A DNA stretch of 64,000 nt from Lactobacillus helsingborgensis (GTDB lineage Bacteria; Bacillota; Bacilli; Lactobacillales; Lactobacillaceae). The stretch's first letter is position 1. Every line of letters starts with the position of its first letter. Where the stretch lies: positions 328,540 through 392,539 of the forward strand of contig NZ_KQ034046.1 in NCBI RefSeq assembly GCF_000970855.1, read 5' to 3'. The notes beneath the pieces are model-generated. The model saw nothing but the letters and a program-made list of their open reading frames with translations, made no database searches and was not told the DNA's origin. The position numbers were made by a program, and so were the translations under genes. This document shows, piece after piece, positions 52,332 through 62,400 of the stretch.

Positions 52332-55300
52332 ACTAGTAAAAAATCATATTTTCTCGTTAATTGCATGGATTTTAATTTTAATCATTTCTGTTGTGGCTTT
52401 GCCAGACGTTACAGGGTTAACCCGTGAGCACTCAAATATTTCCTTACCGTCTGACGTTCAAAGTGAAGTTGCAAAGTCAATTCAAAATGATTGGGGTCCC
52501 AAACAAAAAAATACTTATCAGGTTGCGGTAGTTTTTAATAAAGAAAAAGGCAAACTGACATCTGATGATAAGGATGCCATTAATGAAACTATTGCTAAGC
52601 TGAAAGATAATCAAGATCGTTACGGTATTAAAATGGTCTTAGGTCCTGACGACAATATTGCGACTAAGAAAAAACTGCAATCAAAGGATAATACCACATG
52701 GATAATGCAGTTAAATGTTGCTAAAAAGCACGGACCTATTAATGATGTTGAAGCGCAGCTAACTAAAGCAGTTAAAACAGCTGGTATCAGAACGTATGTT
52801 ACTGGTGCGGATGTTTTGCAAAATGCCTTTTCAAATGCAATTCAAGAAGGAATTAAGAAAACTGAAGTAATTACAGTAGTCTTTATTTTCATTGTGTTAG
52901 TAATCGTCTTCAAGTCGCCGATCGTGCCGTTAATTTCATTACTAACTGTTGGTGTTTCCTTTATTACATCATTTGCGATTGTTACTAACTTAGTTAAATA
53001 CCAGAACTTCCCGTTTTCCAACTTTACACAAGTCTTTATGATTATTGTGTTGTTCGGAATTGGTACAGACTATAACATCCTGTTATATGACAAATTTAAA
53101 GAGGATCTGGGTAAAGGGATGAATCGCTACGAAGCGATGAACAGTGCCTTAAAGGTTGCTGGAAAAACTATCCTTTATTCTGGTTCTTCCATCTTAATTG
53201 GTTTTTCAGCTCTCAGTTTAGCCAACTTCTCCATTTACCAATCAGCCGTTGGTGTTGCGGTAGGTGTCGCTGTTTTACTAATTGTATTACTGACACTTAA
53301 CCCATTCTTCATGGCTGTTTTAGGTGAAAAAATGTTCTGGCCGGTAAAGAAATTTACTGGTGAACACGAAGATAAACTGTGGCACGGTATTTCAAAAGGT
53401 ACTCTTGCTCACCCAATTATCTATTTAATTGTACTGGCTGTGGTCGTTATTCCTTTTGGCTTAATGTACACTGGTCATTTGAACTATGATGATACCGACG
53501 AAATAGATAATAATGAAACTGCTAAGGCTGGGATGCTGATTGTTGAAGACCATTTTTCAAAGGGAATGGCCGAACCGTCAACACTCTACATTAAGAGTAA
53601 TCATAAACTTGATAATGAAGCAGATTTGCGTCTTATTGATCAATTGACTAGACAATTGCAAGCTTCTAAAGATGTGGCTTTCGTCACTTCTGTTACTCAA
53701 CCTTATGGTGAAAGCATTGATCAGCTTTACGTTAAGAACCAGCTTAATACTGTTAACCAAGGTGTTGATCAAGCACGTGCCGGTTTAGGTAAATTAAGCA
53801 AAGCAAGTAAACAATTGTCTGCTGGCGCAAATAAGTTGGCAGATGGTACAAGCCAACTGCAAAACGGCACTAGCCAACTCCAAGATGGCGCAAGTAAGTT
53901 GCAAAGCGGTACAAGCAAATTGCAAAATGGTGCGGGCCGTTTGCAAAATGGCACAGGTCAACTGCAGGGCGGCGCCAGTCGTCTGCAAAATGGCACGCAA
54001 CAAATGACAAGTGGTTTAAATCAATTAAACTCTCAACTTGCAAGTGGCAGTGCTGGTATTGCGAATGCGCAGAAGAATACCAAGGCTGCTTTAGAAAAGA
54101 GCTATAAAGCCAACTTATCTAAGAGCATTAATAGTATTCCGGGCTTAACCCAGCAGCAAAAGATGGCTGCAATGCAAGCTGCAGGTGCCGCTTTAGAAAA
54201 ATCTTGGGCAGAAGCTTCCGCATCAATGCCTAACGTGTCTGGACAAATGGGTCAGCTTCAAACTGGTGTCGGCAGATTAGCTACTGCTTCGGGCCAATTG
54301 AATAATGGTGCCTCGACTCTGAACAGTGGCATTGGTCAACTTAATTCCAGTGCTGGTCAATTAAGCTCGGGTATTGGTCAAGTTAACTCCAGTACTGGTC
54401 AATTAAGTTCAGGCATCGGTCAATTAAATTCCAGTGTTGGCCAACTTAATTCAGGTGCCGGTCAGTTAGCAGCTAATACGCCAAAACTGACTAATGGTGT
54501 GGATGAAGTTAATAGTGGCTTAGGACAAGGTGCTGCTTACCTTAATGGCTTAGCAAGTTCTTCTGCCGCAGATACTTTCTATATTCCACAAGAATTTATC
54601 AAAAACGATACTTTCCAAACTTCGATTAAGAATTATTTGAGCCCTGACAAAAAGTCAGCTATGCTGATGATTGTCTTTAAGTCAAATCCAAGTAGTCTTA
54701 AAGCCACCAAAAAGGCGCAAGATCTGAGCTTAATGGCTAAAAAATCTTTTGCAGGTACTCGTCTTAAGAATGTGACAGTAGCAATGGGCGGCGAAAGTTC
54801 TAATATTGCTGACATTAAGGATATTGCCAACAGGGACTTTATTAGAACTGCAGCTATAATGCTAATTGGAATAGGTATTGCCTTAATTTTTGTCACTCGT
54901 TCACTTTTACAGCCTGTTTACATCTTGGGTACGCTTTTAATTGCCTACTTCTGCTCATTATCAATTACAGAGTGGGTAGTTAAGGCTACTTTAGGTAAAA
55001 GCATGCTAACTTGGAACACACCGTTCTTTGGCTTTATCATGTTAATTGCTTTAGGTGTTGATTACAGTATCTTCTTGATGACACGCTACCGTGAACTTGA
55101 AAACGGCAAGCCAAGTCAAAGAATGCTTAAAGCATGCGGTATTATTGGAACTGTGGTGGTTTCAGCAGCCATTATCTTAGGTGGTACATTTGCCGCATTA
55201 ATTCCATCAGGAATTCCGACTTTGATTGAAGTTGCTTTGGCAGTGATTATTGGTTTGATAATATTAGTATTTATTATGCCGATTACCTTGTCAGCTGCAG

Positions 55301-55356
55301 TCAAGTTGACTTATGAAGGTGTTCATTGGCGCAAGAATAAACGTGTTAAAAATTAA
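52324..55356 (+). CDS. MMPL/RND-family exporter with repeat-rich extracellular domain
   Basis: A 1010-aa membrane protein with two RND-like halves, each with a helix block carrying the family's GxxxDY motif (FGIGTDYNILLYDKF and LGVDYSIFLMTRYRE). Between them is a large extracellular region with two tracts of short degenerate repeats of the type LQNGTSQLQDG (about residues 495-570) and LNSGIGQLNSS (about 655-725), which probably form a long rod or coiled coil. MMPL proteins export lipids or siderophores in mycobacteria; in lactobacilli the cargo is unknown. GTG 52324 lies inside the end of the TetR gene. Confidence 0.87.
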   Translation: MHKLVKNHIFSLIAWILILIISVVALPDVTGLTREHSNISLPSDVQSEVAKSIQNDWGPKQKNTYQVAVVFNKEKGKLTSDDKDAINETIAKLKDNQDRYGIKMVLGPDDNIATKKKLQSKDNTTWIMQLNVAKKHGPINDVEAQLTKAVKTAGIRTYVTGADVLQNAFSNAIQEGIKKTEVITVVFIFIVLVIVFKSPIVPLISLLTVGVSFITSFAIVTNLVKYQNFPFSNFTQVFMIIVLFGIGTDYNILLYDKFKEDLGKGMNRYEAMNSALKVAGKTILYSGSSILIGFSALSLANFSIYQSAVGVAVGVAVLLIVLLTLNPFFMAVLGEKMFWPVKKFTGEHEDKLWHGISKGTLAHPIIYLIVLAVVVIPFGLMYTGHLNYDDTDEIDNNETAKAGMLIVEDHFSKGMAEPSTLYIKSNHKLDNEADLRLIDQLTRQLQASKDVAFVTSVTQPYGESIDQLYVKNQLNTVNQGVDQARAGLGKLSKASKQLSAGANKLADGTSQLQNGTSQLQDGASKLQSGTSKLQNGAGRLQNGTGQLQGGASRLQNGTQQMTSGLNQLNSQLASGSAGIANAQKNTKAALEKSYKANLSKSINSIPGLTQQQKMAAMQAAGAALEKSWAEASASMPNVSGQMGQLQTGVGRLATASGQLNNGASTLNSGIGQLNSSAGQLSSGIGQVNSSTGQLSSGIGQLNSSVGQLNSGAGQLAANTPKLTNGVDEVNSGLGQGAAYLNGLASSSAADTFYIPQEFIKNDTFQTSIKNYLSPDKKSAMLMIVFKSNPSSLKATKKAQDLSLMAKKSFAGTRLKNVTVAMGGESSNIADIKDIANRDFIRTAAIMLIGIGIALIFVTRSLLQPVYILGTLLIAYFCSLSITEWVVKATLGKSMLTWNTPFFGFIMLIALGVDYSIFLMTRYRELENGKPSQRMLKACGIIGTVVVSAAIILGGTFAALIPSGIPTLIEVALAVIIGLIILVFIMPITLSAAVKLTYEGVHWRKNKRVKN

Positions 55357-55366
55357 GCGAAATTAA

Positions 55367-55410
55367 TTAAAAGGTTGAAATTCTCAGTTAGAGGATTTCA
55401 GCTTTTTTTA
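55367..55410 (+). terminator. Terminator after the MMPL gene
   Basis: GGTTGAAATTCTC and GAGGATTTCAGC pair around a short loop, followed by TTTTTTT. Confidence 0.8.
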
Positions 55411-55432
55411 TTCAAAACAATTTTTTAGTCCA

Positions 55433-55462
55433 TTTACAAATGTTAATTAGTTATAGTATACT
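55433..55462 (+). promoter_or_regulatory. Promoter of the ABC-F gene
   Basis: TTTACA (55433-55438), an 18-bp spacer and TATACT (55457-55462). The predicted start near 55469 leaves a leader of about 205 nt. Confidence 0.6.
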
Positions 55463-55503
55463 GTTTTTAATTAAATTTTAAGTAGAAGGTAAGGAATACT
55501 GGC

Positions 55504-55530
55504 ATGTCAAGACAAGTAAATAATCAATAA
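55504..55530 (+). CDS. Possible leader peptide (8 aa) before the ABC-F gene
   Basis: ATG at 55504 follows AAGGA (55491-55495) at ideal spacing and encodes MSRQVNNQ-stop. Just after it, GCTCTAGTTG (55532-55541) can pair with CAACGTAGAGC (around 55577-55587). Antibiotic-resistance ABC-F genes are often controlled by such a leader peptide and hairpin. There is no paralogue to compare, so this remains tentative. Confidence 0.4.
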   Translation: MSRQVNNQ

Positions 55531-55673
55531 GCTCTAGTTGTAGTTTTAAATCAATCACCACTTTTTAATTTTTAACTCAACGTAGAGCGATCTTATTTAT
55601 CAGGTAGAGTAATTTCAGCAGCTTATAATTGCGGCTTACTTTACTAATTACGCGTATACATTGAGGTATTATA

Positions 55674-57233
55674 GTGGAATTAATTAAAATAGATTATTTA
55701 CAAATTGACGTGGCAGCTTCTAAACTGCTGACTGTCTCAAATTTGAGCATCAATTCTAGACAAAAAATTGGTTTGGTTGGTAATAATGGCGCCGGTAAAA
55801 CCACTTTAATGAAGATTCTTGCTCAAGAAAAATTTACAGATTTGTTTACCATTAAAGGTGCAGTTATTAACAATTGTAATTTTGCTTATGTTCCGCAATT
55901 GCTTGATGCTGGTGATAAGAGTGGCGGGCAAAGAGAGAAATTAGCTCTCAGTAGGGCCGTTGCTAAATTAAAAAATATGCCTAATGGCTTGCTGCTTTTG
56001 GACGAACCCACATCTAATTTGGATATTACGCAGCAACAATGGTTAATAAAGTTAATAAATAAAAGCAAAATTGCCTGTTTAATTGTCAGCCATGACCAGA
56101 ACTTTTTGGATAGCGTCTGTAATTCAATCTGGTATATTCAAGATCAAGAAGTGCACAATTTCTCTGGGACTTATGAAGAATTTCGCAGCTTTAGACAAGA
56201 TGAACAAAAACGAGCAGAAACGATTTATGAGCAAAAGGAAAAGCACCTTGAGCAGTTAAAGAGAAGTTATAATCAGCATTTTAATAAGGCCAGAACTTTT
56301 TCTCGTAACAAAAAGGGACTTTCTTCATCTGACTGGCGGTCAAAGTCGCTAGGAAAACAAAAAACAGCAAATAATGTCATCAGAGCCAGTAAAAGTCTTG
56401 CTAACCGCATCAATAAGGAAAAAGGAGAGCTAGAAAAGCCGCCAGTTCATCATGCGATTACCTTGAAAAATGGCAACAATGGGATAACTGACCTGTCTAT
56501 TTCTTCGAAAAGCAAGGCATTACGGCTGGAGAAGCAACCGCTTAATGCTTATGGGCAGAAGTTGTTTAACATTACGCAAGAAGTAAATCTTGCTTATGGC
56601 TCAAAAATAGTTTTAACTGGGCAAAACGGTGTTGGCAAAACTGTTTTTCTGGAACAAGTTAAGGATAGGAAACTGCATGGTTTTTATAATCCGCAATTAA
56701 AAATAGGTTATTTTAACCAAAACATAGTTACAAGCCAAACGGATAAAACGTTATTTGATTCTCTTTTTGCCACCAGCATATTCGATGATAGTTCGACTAT
56801 GCAGGTCTTGGGCGATTTGCATTTGCGCCAATATGGAGACCATAAAATAAGTGATCTTAGTGGTGGCCAGCTTGTGTGTTTCAATTTAGCAAAAATAATT
56901 ACCGGTCAATATAATTTATTGCTGCTTGATGAACCCACAAACTTTTTAGATATTGCCTCTATTAATGCACTGGCGGAATTTGTGAGAGTTTATCCGTTTG
57001 CTATGATACTTGTGTCACACGATCAAGCATTTATCAAACAGCTTAAAGTTGAAAGATGGCAAATTAAGAATGGTCTGCTGCTCACTTCGCAGGCGCAAAA
57101 AGTGAAGCAGCAGAAAAGGAATAATAATGAGTTAGAACTACTCAAGTTTAAGCTCGATCAATTAATGCTTGATTCGAAAGCTTCAATTTCTGAAATAAAG
57201 CAAGTTAAAGCAAAAATTCAAGAATTACAGTAA
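55674..57233 (+). CDS. ABC-F family ATPase, ribosome-protection type
   Basis: A 519-aa protein with two ABC domains and no membrane segment. Domain 1: GNNGAGKTT, SGGQREKLALSRA, LLLLDEPTSNLD. The charged linker (about 170-265) contains KEKHLEQLKRSYNQHFNKAR. Domain 2: GQNGVGKTV, LSGGQLVCFNLAKII, LLLLDEPTNFLD. The layout fits the Vga/Lsa/Msr-like ABC-F proteins, which displace antibiotics from the ribosome; a housekeeping ABC-F is the alternative. GTG 55674 is preceded by GAGGT. The long leader supports regulated expression. Confidence 0.85.
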   Translation: MELIKIDYLQIDVAASKLLTVSNLSINSRQKIGLVGNNGAGKTTLMKILAQEKFTDLFTIKGAVINNCNFAYVPQLLDAGDKSGGQREKLALSRAVAKLKNMPNGLLLLDEPTSNLDITQQQWLIKLINKSKIACLIVSHDQNFLDSVCNSIWYIQDQEVHNFSGTYEEFRSFRQDEQKRAETIYEQKEKHLEQLKRSYNQHFNKARTFSRNKKGLSSSDWRSKSLGKQKTANNVIRASKSLANRINKEKGELEKPPVHHAITLKNGNNGITDLSISSKSKALRLEKQPLNAYGQKLFNITQEVNLAYGSKIVLTGQNGVGKTVFLEQVKDRKLHGFYNPQLKIGYFNQNIVTSQTDKTLFDSLFATSIFDDSSTMQVLGDLHLRQYGDHKISDLSGGQLVCFNLAKIITGQYNLLLLDEPTNFLDIASINALAEFVRVYPFAMILVSHDQAFIKQLKVERWQIKNGLLLTSQAQKVKQQKRNNNELELLKFKLDQLMLDSKASISEIKQVKAKIQELQ

Positions 57234-57243
57234 AAGACTGTAT

Positions 57244-57286
57244 TAAAATAGTGATAAAGAATTTTCCTTATCGCTATTTTTGTTTT
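57244..57286 (+). terminator. Terminator after the ABC-F gene
   Basis: AAAATAGTGATAA and TTATCGCTATTTTT pair around a short loop. Confidence 0.75.
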
Positions 57287-57328
57287 ATGATTAACCTATT
57301 AACAATTATTGATTAAAGGAAGCTTCTT

Positions 57329-58339
57329 ATGACTACTTGTCCAAACTGTGGTCGTCCCATCACTGATGAGGATGTTAAATGCCCAAATTGTCATTTTGAC
57401 TTACAAAAATATCGTGAGACTTTTTTCACAGATCAACACCAAAAGGCTGTTTTTGAAGATGAAAAGACCGGCAAAAAAATTGCTAGTCGCAAATTATACC
57501 GGCAAGAATTTTATCCAGCAAAGCAAAACTCTGTTATTGCACGAATGCTAAAGTGGATTCATGTGAACAGTATGATCGTATTTCTGCTGGGAATTGCATT
57601 GTTAATCCTGATGAGTTTTTCTCGCAGTTTTGGTTGGATTTGCTTTTTTGCTTTATTAGTTTGGCTCTATTTTGTGTGCAGCCGTCAGGAAAAGATTGAC
57701 CGCTACACCATAGATGAACGCTTAACACAAAAAATAAATCAGCTCGGATCCAATATGTTTAATGACGTAGCTGAATCAAAAGAAAAGGTGAGATCAAAGA
57801 GCAGGCTAGCCCAGAAAAGTATTAAAAATAAGGAAAATGCCCCAGTGAAAAAGCACTTTTCTTATGTACAGCTGTTAGTAGTTTTGCTCGCAATAATAAA
57901 CTTAATAGTTTTATTTACTGGATCAGGTGCGTCTGTTTTAGACGTGACTTACAGTCAAAAAATGTCAATTACGCGGGTAACTTTCAGATTAGCCGGCAGA
58001 CTCTTTTCTTCAAATGCCACATTACTATCTGGAGTAGTGCTTTGTGTAATCTGGCTAGTCATCGTTTTGATTCCGCTGTTTATTATTTACCATACAATGA
58101 AAGATACTAAAAAGAGCAGAATAATCGCTTTTTCATTGTCTTTAATTGAAAGTATTTTTCTAATTTACCTTATTTTTAGAATGTCAAACAGTTCATTGTC
58201 TAATCGGGGTATTTTGCATAGCATTACTAGCCAATTGCTTTTATATGCTGTTTCAATAGGAGCATCAACGTATTTCTTGATTTTAGCCAGCGTGATGACG
58301 ACTGGACTAACCGGTTATAACCTCATGCGCCACCGTTAA
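57329..58339 (+). CDS. Zinc-ribbon membrane protein of unknown function
   Basis: A 336-aa protein. The N-terminus is a zinc ribbon (CPNCGRPITDEDVKCPNCHF, two CxxC pairs). Two helices follow at about 75-115, then a basic cytoplasmic loop, then about four more helices. I do not recognise a named family; similar zinc-ribbon membrane proteins are common in lactobacilli and uncharacterised. It is a single gene with its own terminator. Confidence 0.8.
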   Translation: MTTCPNCGRPITDEDVKCPNCHFDLQKYRETFFTDQHQKAVFEDEKTGKKIASRKLYRQEFYPAKQNSVIARMLKWIHVNSMIVFLLGIALLILMSFSRSFGWICFFALLVWLYFVCSRQEKIDRYTIDERLTQKINQLGSNMFNDVAESKEKVRSKSRLAQKSIKNKENAPVKKHFSYVQLLVVLLAIINLIVLFTGSGASVLDVTYSQKMSITRVTFRLAGRLFSSNATLLSGVVLCVIWLVIVLIPLFIIYHTMKDTKKSRIIAFSLSLIESIFLIYLIFRMSNSSLSNRGILHSITSQLLLYAVSIGASTYFLILASVMTTGLTGYNLMRHR

Positions 58340-58358
58340 AATAAATTTAATTAAATAA

Positions 58359-58393
58359 AAAGCTGATAAACTAGCGTCTATCAGCTTTTTTAA
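58359..58393. terminator. Bidirectional terminator
   Basis: AAAAAGCTGATA and TATCAGCTTTTTT form a perfect stem between converging genes. Confidence 0.8.
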
Positions 58394-58411
58394 TTTGTCT
58401 TCTTATAAATA

Positions 58412-59788
58412 TTACTTGGTCGGCATAGAAATTACTAAGTGCTCGTTAACAAAAGCCATCAAGCCAAGATCGCTGAGTTCACGACCATAGCCGGATTTCT
58501 TAATGCCACCGAATGGTAATTCACCTGAACTAATCCAAGTACCGTTAATTACTGTCATACCAGTTTCAATTTGAGCGGCGACGTTTTGTGCACGTTCAAG
58601 ATTGGAGCTGATAACTGAAGAACCTAAGCCGTAGCTGGAATCATTAGCTAAAGCAATAGCAGCATCTTCGTCTTCTACTTCGTAGACAATAGCTACTGGA
58701 CCGAAGAATTCTTGGTCAAATGCAGGATTATCACGATCAATATCAGTCAGAATAGTTGGACGGAAGAAGGCACCATCAGAATCAATTTCAGGATATTGAT
58801 AGAATACTTTGGCGCCTGCACCAATAGCTTGGTCAACTTGCTTGGTTAATTTATCCTTGGCACCTTGTGAATTCATTGGTGGCAAAGTTGTGTTTGGATC
58901 AAGCGGATCGCCAGCTTTTAAGCTAGAAAAGACGCTCTTTAATTCTTGGAGAGTTTCTTCATAACGTGATTTAACAACAATAATACGCTTAGAAGATGTA
59001 CATACTTGTCCGTCATTATAGGTTCTAGCAGAACTAAGTGCTTGTTTTAAGACTTGCGGATCAGCATCATCAAGAATAATGAAAGCATCATTGCCGCCAA
59101 GTTCCATTGTCGACTTTTTCAGGTTTTTACCGGCATTTTCAGCAACCGAAGAACCACCACGCTCTGAACCAGTTAAAGCTACTCCTTGAATTCTAGGATC
59201 AGCAATAATTTGATCAAGTTGGTCATAACTTGGGTAAAGGTTGATTAAACTTCCTTCTGGAGCTCCTGCTTGTTTAATAATTTTAGCAATTAATGCTGCT
59301 GAACCAGGAACATTGTGCGCATGTTTGAGAATAATAGGATTACCTACAATAAAGTTTGGTGCAAATACTCTGATTACTTGATAAAGTGGGAAATTCCATG
59401 GTTCACAAGCCATTACTACACCAGTTGCTTGCTTTAAGTAATACGCATCGCCCAGTTTGGAGTCAATTGGCTCTGGTTTTAACAATTCAGGACCTTTATC
59501 GGCAAAATAGTCACAAATAGAAGCGCAAAGATCAACTTCACCTTCTGCTTCACCAATCATTTTACCCATTTCACGGGTCATGATTTCGGCCATTTCTTTT
59601 TTATGCTCACGCAAACCGTCTGCTACTTGATGCAGGGTCTTAGACCGTGTTTCAGGCTTTTCATGACGCCACTTGTGATACAATGCATCGGTTAAATTAA
59701 GAGCATCCTCTATTTGATCAGAAGTAGGATTGTCATAATTGGCAAAGTTTTCGTTAGTATATGGATTAATTGATTGATATTTAGCCAT
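58412..59788 (-). CDS. NAD(P)-dependent aldehyde dehydrogenase
   Basis: A 458-aa aldehyde dehydrogenase: nucleophile Cys in [10 protein letters not shown], general-base Glu in TMELGGND, and cofactor-binding ALTGSERGG. Length and the [17 protein letters not shown] tail fit the succinate-semialdehyde dehydrogenase-like group. The real substrate in lactobacilli is uncertain. AAGGAG precedes the ATG. Confidence 0.92.
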   Translation of the reverse strand: MAKYQSINPYTNENFANYDNPTSDQIEDALNLTDALYHKWRHEKPETRSKTLHQVADGLREHKKEMAEIMTREMGKMIGEAEGEVDLCASICDYFADKGPELLKPEPIDSKLGDAYYLKQATGVVMACEPWNFPLYQVIRVFAPNFIVGNPIILKHAHNVPGSAALIAKIIKQAGAPEGSLINLYPSYDQLDQIIADPRIQGVALTGSERGGSSVAENAGKNLKKSTMELGGNDAFIILDDADPQVLKQALSSARTYNDGQVCTSSKRIIVVKSRYEETLQELKSVFSSLKAGDPLDPNTTLPPMNSQGAKDKLTKQVDQAIGAGAKVFYQYPEIDSDGAFFRPTILTDIDRDNPAFDQEFFGPVAIVYEVEDEDAAIALANDSSYGLGSSVISSNLERAQNVAAQIETGMTVINGTWISSGELPFGGIKKSGYGRELSDLGLMAFVNEHLVISMPTK

Positions 59789-59904
59789 AATATTATCTCC
59801 TTAAAAATTTATAGGATAAGCTTATCAAGAATATAAAACGTTTTCATTAATTATTATAGCACATACAGAATATTTTACTAATCAATAGTAAGTAAAAATA
59901 AAAA

Positions 59905-60687
59905 TTATTTTATTGCATTTAAAAGATAGTTTAGTGATTGCTCCAGATATTGAGTGGAATAAGACATTGCGTGCTTATTACCAGCTATTATTTTCAAGTC
60001 AACCGCATGATTTTGTTGAGCTAGAACAGCAATAAAGTCAAGCAAATACTTAATAGGCGATAATTCATCTGCAGAATTAATCATCAATAGCTGCTGTAAA
60101 TTACTATAGTCATAAGAAGTAGCATCTATTTTCTTTAAGACTAGTGCGTCTTCTGAACTGGCATATGCTAAAGTAAAATATTTATAAAAGGCATCATTAA
60201 TATCATGTAAATTAGTTAAGCCCAGTTCCTTGCGACCATCAACTGAAGCTGTCACTTTCTGGTGGTCTTTCATCCACTTTGAGTAGTTAACTGGTGCTGA
60301 CCAAGTAACAGTGGGGAAACCATATTTGCCAGCAATATTAAGAGCCATTGTTCCACCACTGCTAGCTCCTATTTGAGTGATGTCTACCTTTTTATTAGCA
60401 ACGTATTTACTTTTTAGCAACCACTTTACAAAATTAATGCTGTCTTCGTGTGCGGCTGGAAACGGGTGTTGCGGTGCAAGGGAGTAGTTGGGAGCAAAGA
60501 CGGTAAAACCATGAGCGGCTATTTTACTACATAGTTCTTTAAAGCTGCTTTTGTCACCGCGAAACCAACCACCGCCATGCCAAAATAATAGTATTTTATT
60601 ATTGGAACTATCATTATCTGGCTCATAAATATCTACTTGTAAATCTTTTTGTTTATCATAAGTGACGTCAGTAATAAATTTGGTCAT
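59905..60687 (-). CDS. Alpha/beta hydrolase, HSL-type esterase
   Basis: A 260-aa esterase with the oxyanion motif FWHGGGWFRGD and nucleophile elbow GASSGG. The Asp is probably in NSADELSP and the His in GNKHAMSY. The substrate is unknown. The frame opens at 60702 but that stretch contains the GGAGG ribosome site for ATG 60687. It is transcribed alone. Confidence 0.88.
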   Translation of the reverse strand: MTKFITDVTYDKQKDLQVDIYEPDNDSSNNKILLFWHGGGWFRGDKSSFKELCSKIAAHGFTVFAPNYSLAPQHPFPAAHEDSINFVKWLLKSKYVANKKVDITQIGASSGGTMALNIAGKYGFPTVTWSAPVNYSKWMKDHQKVTASVDGRKELGLTNLHDINDAFYKYFTLAYASSEDALVLKKIDATSYDYSNLQQLLMINSADELSPIKYLLDFIAVLAQQNHAVDLKIIAGNKHAMSYSTQYLEQSLNYLLNAIK

Positions 60688-60886
60688 CCGAATTTCCTCC
60701 AAAAATTAATTAAGTATTATTAACTATTATACTGTAATTAGGACAGCTGACCGTTTTAAAACAAGCTTCCTTTTATTTCATAAATGTAAATATTTAAGTT
60801 ATTTTAATTATTAGTATTTAATGAATTAAAAAGTAATCACTTTGCTTATTTTTTGGTAAAATGAGGCTTAACATTGGAGGTAAGTT

Positions 60887-61492
60887 ATGCATCTGTCTGC
60901 TAAAGCTAGTCGAAGATTAATTAACATCTTGACCGTTGTCAGCGGGATTATCATTATTCTATTGTGTATTTATTGGTACAAATTAGGAATATTTACTAGT
61001 CAAGCTAAAATGAAAGCATATTTGGCTGATAAGAGAATAATTGGGCCAATAATTTTTGTTGTGATTCAGATTATACAGGTGGTTATCCCTATTATTCCAG
61101 GTGGAGTCTCACTTTTAGGCGGAGTGATCTTCTTTGGACCAGTAGCTGGTTTTATTTATAACTATGTTGGAATCTGTGTTGGCTCAATCATCAACTTTTT
61201 TTTGGCACGCTTTTATGGCAGACCCTTTATCCTTCATATTGTTTCCGAAAAAACGCTTGATAAATATATGAAGTGGACCAAAAATCAAAGCAAATTTAAC
61301 TGGTTTTTTGCGATCTGTATTGTAGCGCCAATGGCACCAGATGACGTTTTGTGTCTACTAGCAGGCTTAACAGATATGAAGTTCTGGACTTATTTTTGGA
61401 TTATCATCTTAGGTAAGCCTTGGACTATTGCAGCCTATAGTTTTGCACTCCAGTTTGGCATGGATTGGTTGCTCAAATTGGTGGGCCATTAA
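60887..61492 (+). CDS. VTT/DedA-like membrane protein (TVP38/TMEM64 family)
   Basis: A 201-aa protein with about five helices and family motifs GGVSLLGGVIFFGPVAGFIYNY and FARFYGRPF-like LARFYGRPF, plus APMAPDD. DedA/VTT proteins are thought to act as lipid scramblases or flippases. GGAGG precedes ATG 60887. The stop overlaps the next start (TAATG). Confidence 0.87.
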   Translation: MHLSAKASRRLINILTVVSGIIIILLCIYWYKLGIFTSQAKMKAYLADKRIIGPIIFVVIQIIQVVIPIIPGGVSLLGGVIFFGPVAGFIYNYVGICVGSIINFFLARFYGRPFILHIVSEKTLDKYMKWTKNQSKFNWFFAICIVAPMAPDDVLCLLAGLTDMKFWTYFWIIILGKPWTIAAYSFALQFGMDWLLKLVGH

Positions 61493-62022
61493 TGGCTAAT
61501 CGCATTTATTTGCGCCCTTTTAACTTGTCGGATGCATCAACTTTACTTAAATGGGGGCAGGATGAATATTATCAGCGCTTAGCAGGCTTTGGTCATTATC
61601 AAAATCTAGGTGATGCCGAAAAAGCGGCTGGGCAATATGTGGCAAGAAAATATAGCTATGCTCTCTGCTTGTGCCAATCTCAAAAAATGATTGGTTTAGT
61701 TGAGCTATATGAGCGCGGCGTCAGTACCAAAGAATTGCAGGCAACTAAAGAAATTGGCTTTTTGTTAGACAAGGACTTCTCGGGACACGGTTATATGACT
61801 GAAGCACTAAAAATAGTGCTGGATTATGCATTCCAAAAACTCAATCAAACTGAAATTTGGGCTGGGGTTTTTGAAAATAATCTACGCTCAAAAAAATTAC
61901 TAATACGCCTGGGTTTTAAATTTATCTATGCTGTTGATATAAGTAAAGTCAGTGAATTTTCTCAGTATCAAGAAGACTATTTCTTACTGCAAAAGGCACA
62001 GTGGTTAGAAGGGAAAAAGTAA
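61492..62022 (+). CDS. GNAT-family N-acetyltransferase, RimJ/RimL-like
   Basis: A 176-aa GNAT protein: IYLRPFNLSDASTLLKW at the N-terminus, acetyl-CoA motif GFLLDKDFSGHGYMTEAL and the late NNLRSKKLLIRLGFK. Such enzymes acetylate protein N-termini or small amines. The longer frame from 61465 is unlikely because ATG 61492 is coupled to the VTT gene stop. Confidence 0.85.
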   Translation: MANRIYLRPFNLSDASTLLKWGQDEYYQRLAGFGHYQNLGDAEKAAGQYVARKYSYALCLCQSQKMIGLVELYERGVSTKELQATKEIGFLLDKDFSGHGYMTEALKIVLDYAFQKLNQTEIWAGVFENNLRSKKLLIRLGFKFIYAVDISKVSEFSQYQEDYFLLQKAQWLEGKK

Positions 62023-62159
62023 TTAGGAAATACCGAAATCTTTATCTCATCATTTAAAGTATGTCCGTATTTTTTTAAATACTTAATTTGCGCATAAATA
62101 ATTGCAAATACTAATAAATACTATTTGCCAAAAAAAGCTTAATAGCTTAAAATAATATC

Positions 62160-62390
62160 CAAACACGGAATCCTAAGACTGTTTTAGAGAGTTCGCGCTC
62201 TGGTGCAAGCGAATAGAAGTCGTTTCCAGATTCCATTAATGTGGGTAATTAATAGTTACACGGCAAGCGGCATCGTTATCGCCGACTTAATGAAGCGCAG
62301 CTAACTTATTAGCTGAAAATGGGTGGTACCGCGAAGCCATGTGAAAGCCAATTCGTCCCAATTTTAAGGATGAATTGGCTTTTTTGTGTG
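62160..62390 (+). promoter_or_regulatory. Serine T-box riboswitch
   Basis: Stem I closes with GGAATC (62167-62172) and GATTCC (62229-62234). The likely specifier is TCC (62225-62227) followed by A, a serine codon. The T-box sequence TGGGTGGTACCGCG lies at 62321-62334, and the terminator AGCCAATTCGTCC with its complement ends in TTTTTT near 62386. Uncharged tRNA-Ser would stabilise the antiterminator and switch on serS. Confidence 0.95.
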
Positions 62391-62400
62391 GAGGTTAAAA

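Noticed and set aside
53810..54480. DNA repeat array inside the MMPL gene
   Set aside because: The repetition is the coding of degenerate LQNG/LNSG protein repeats in frame, not a separate DNA element.
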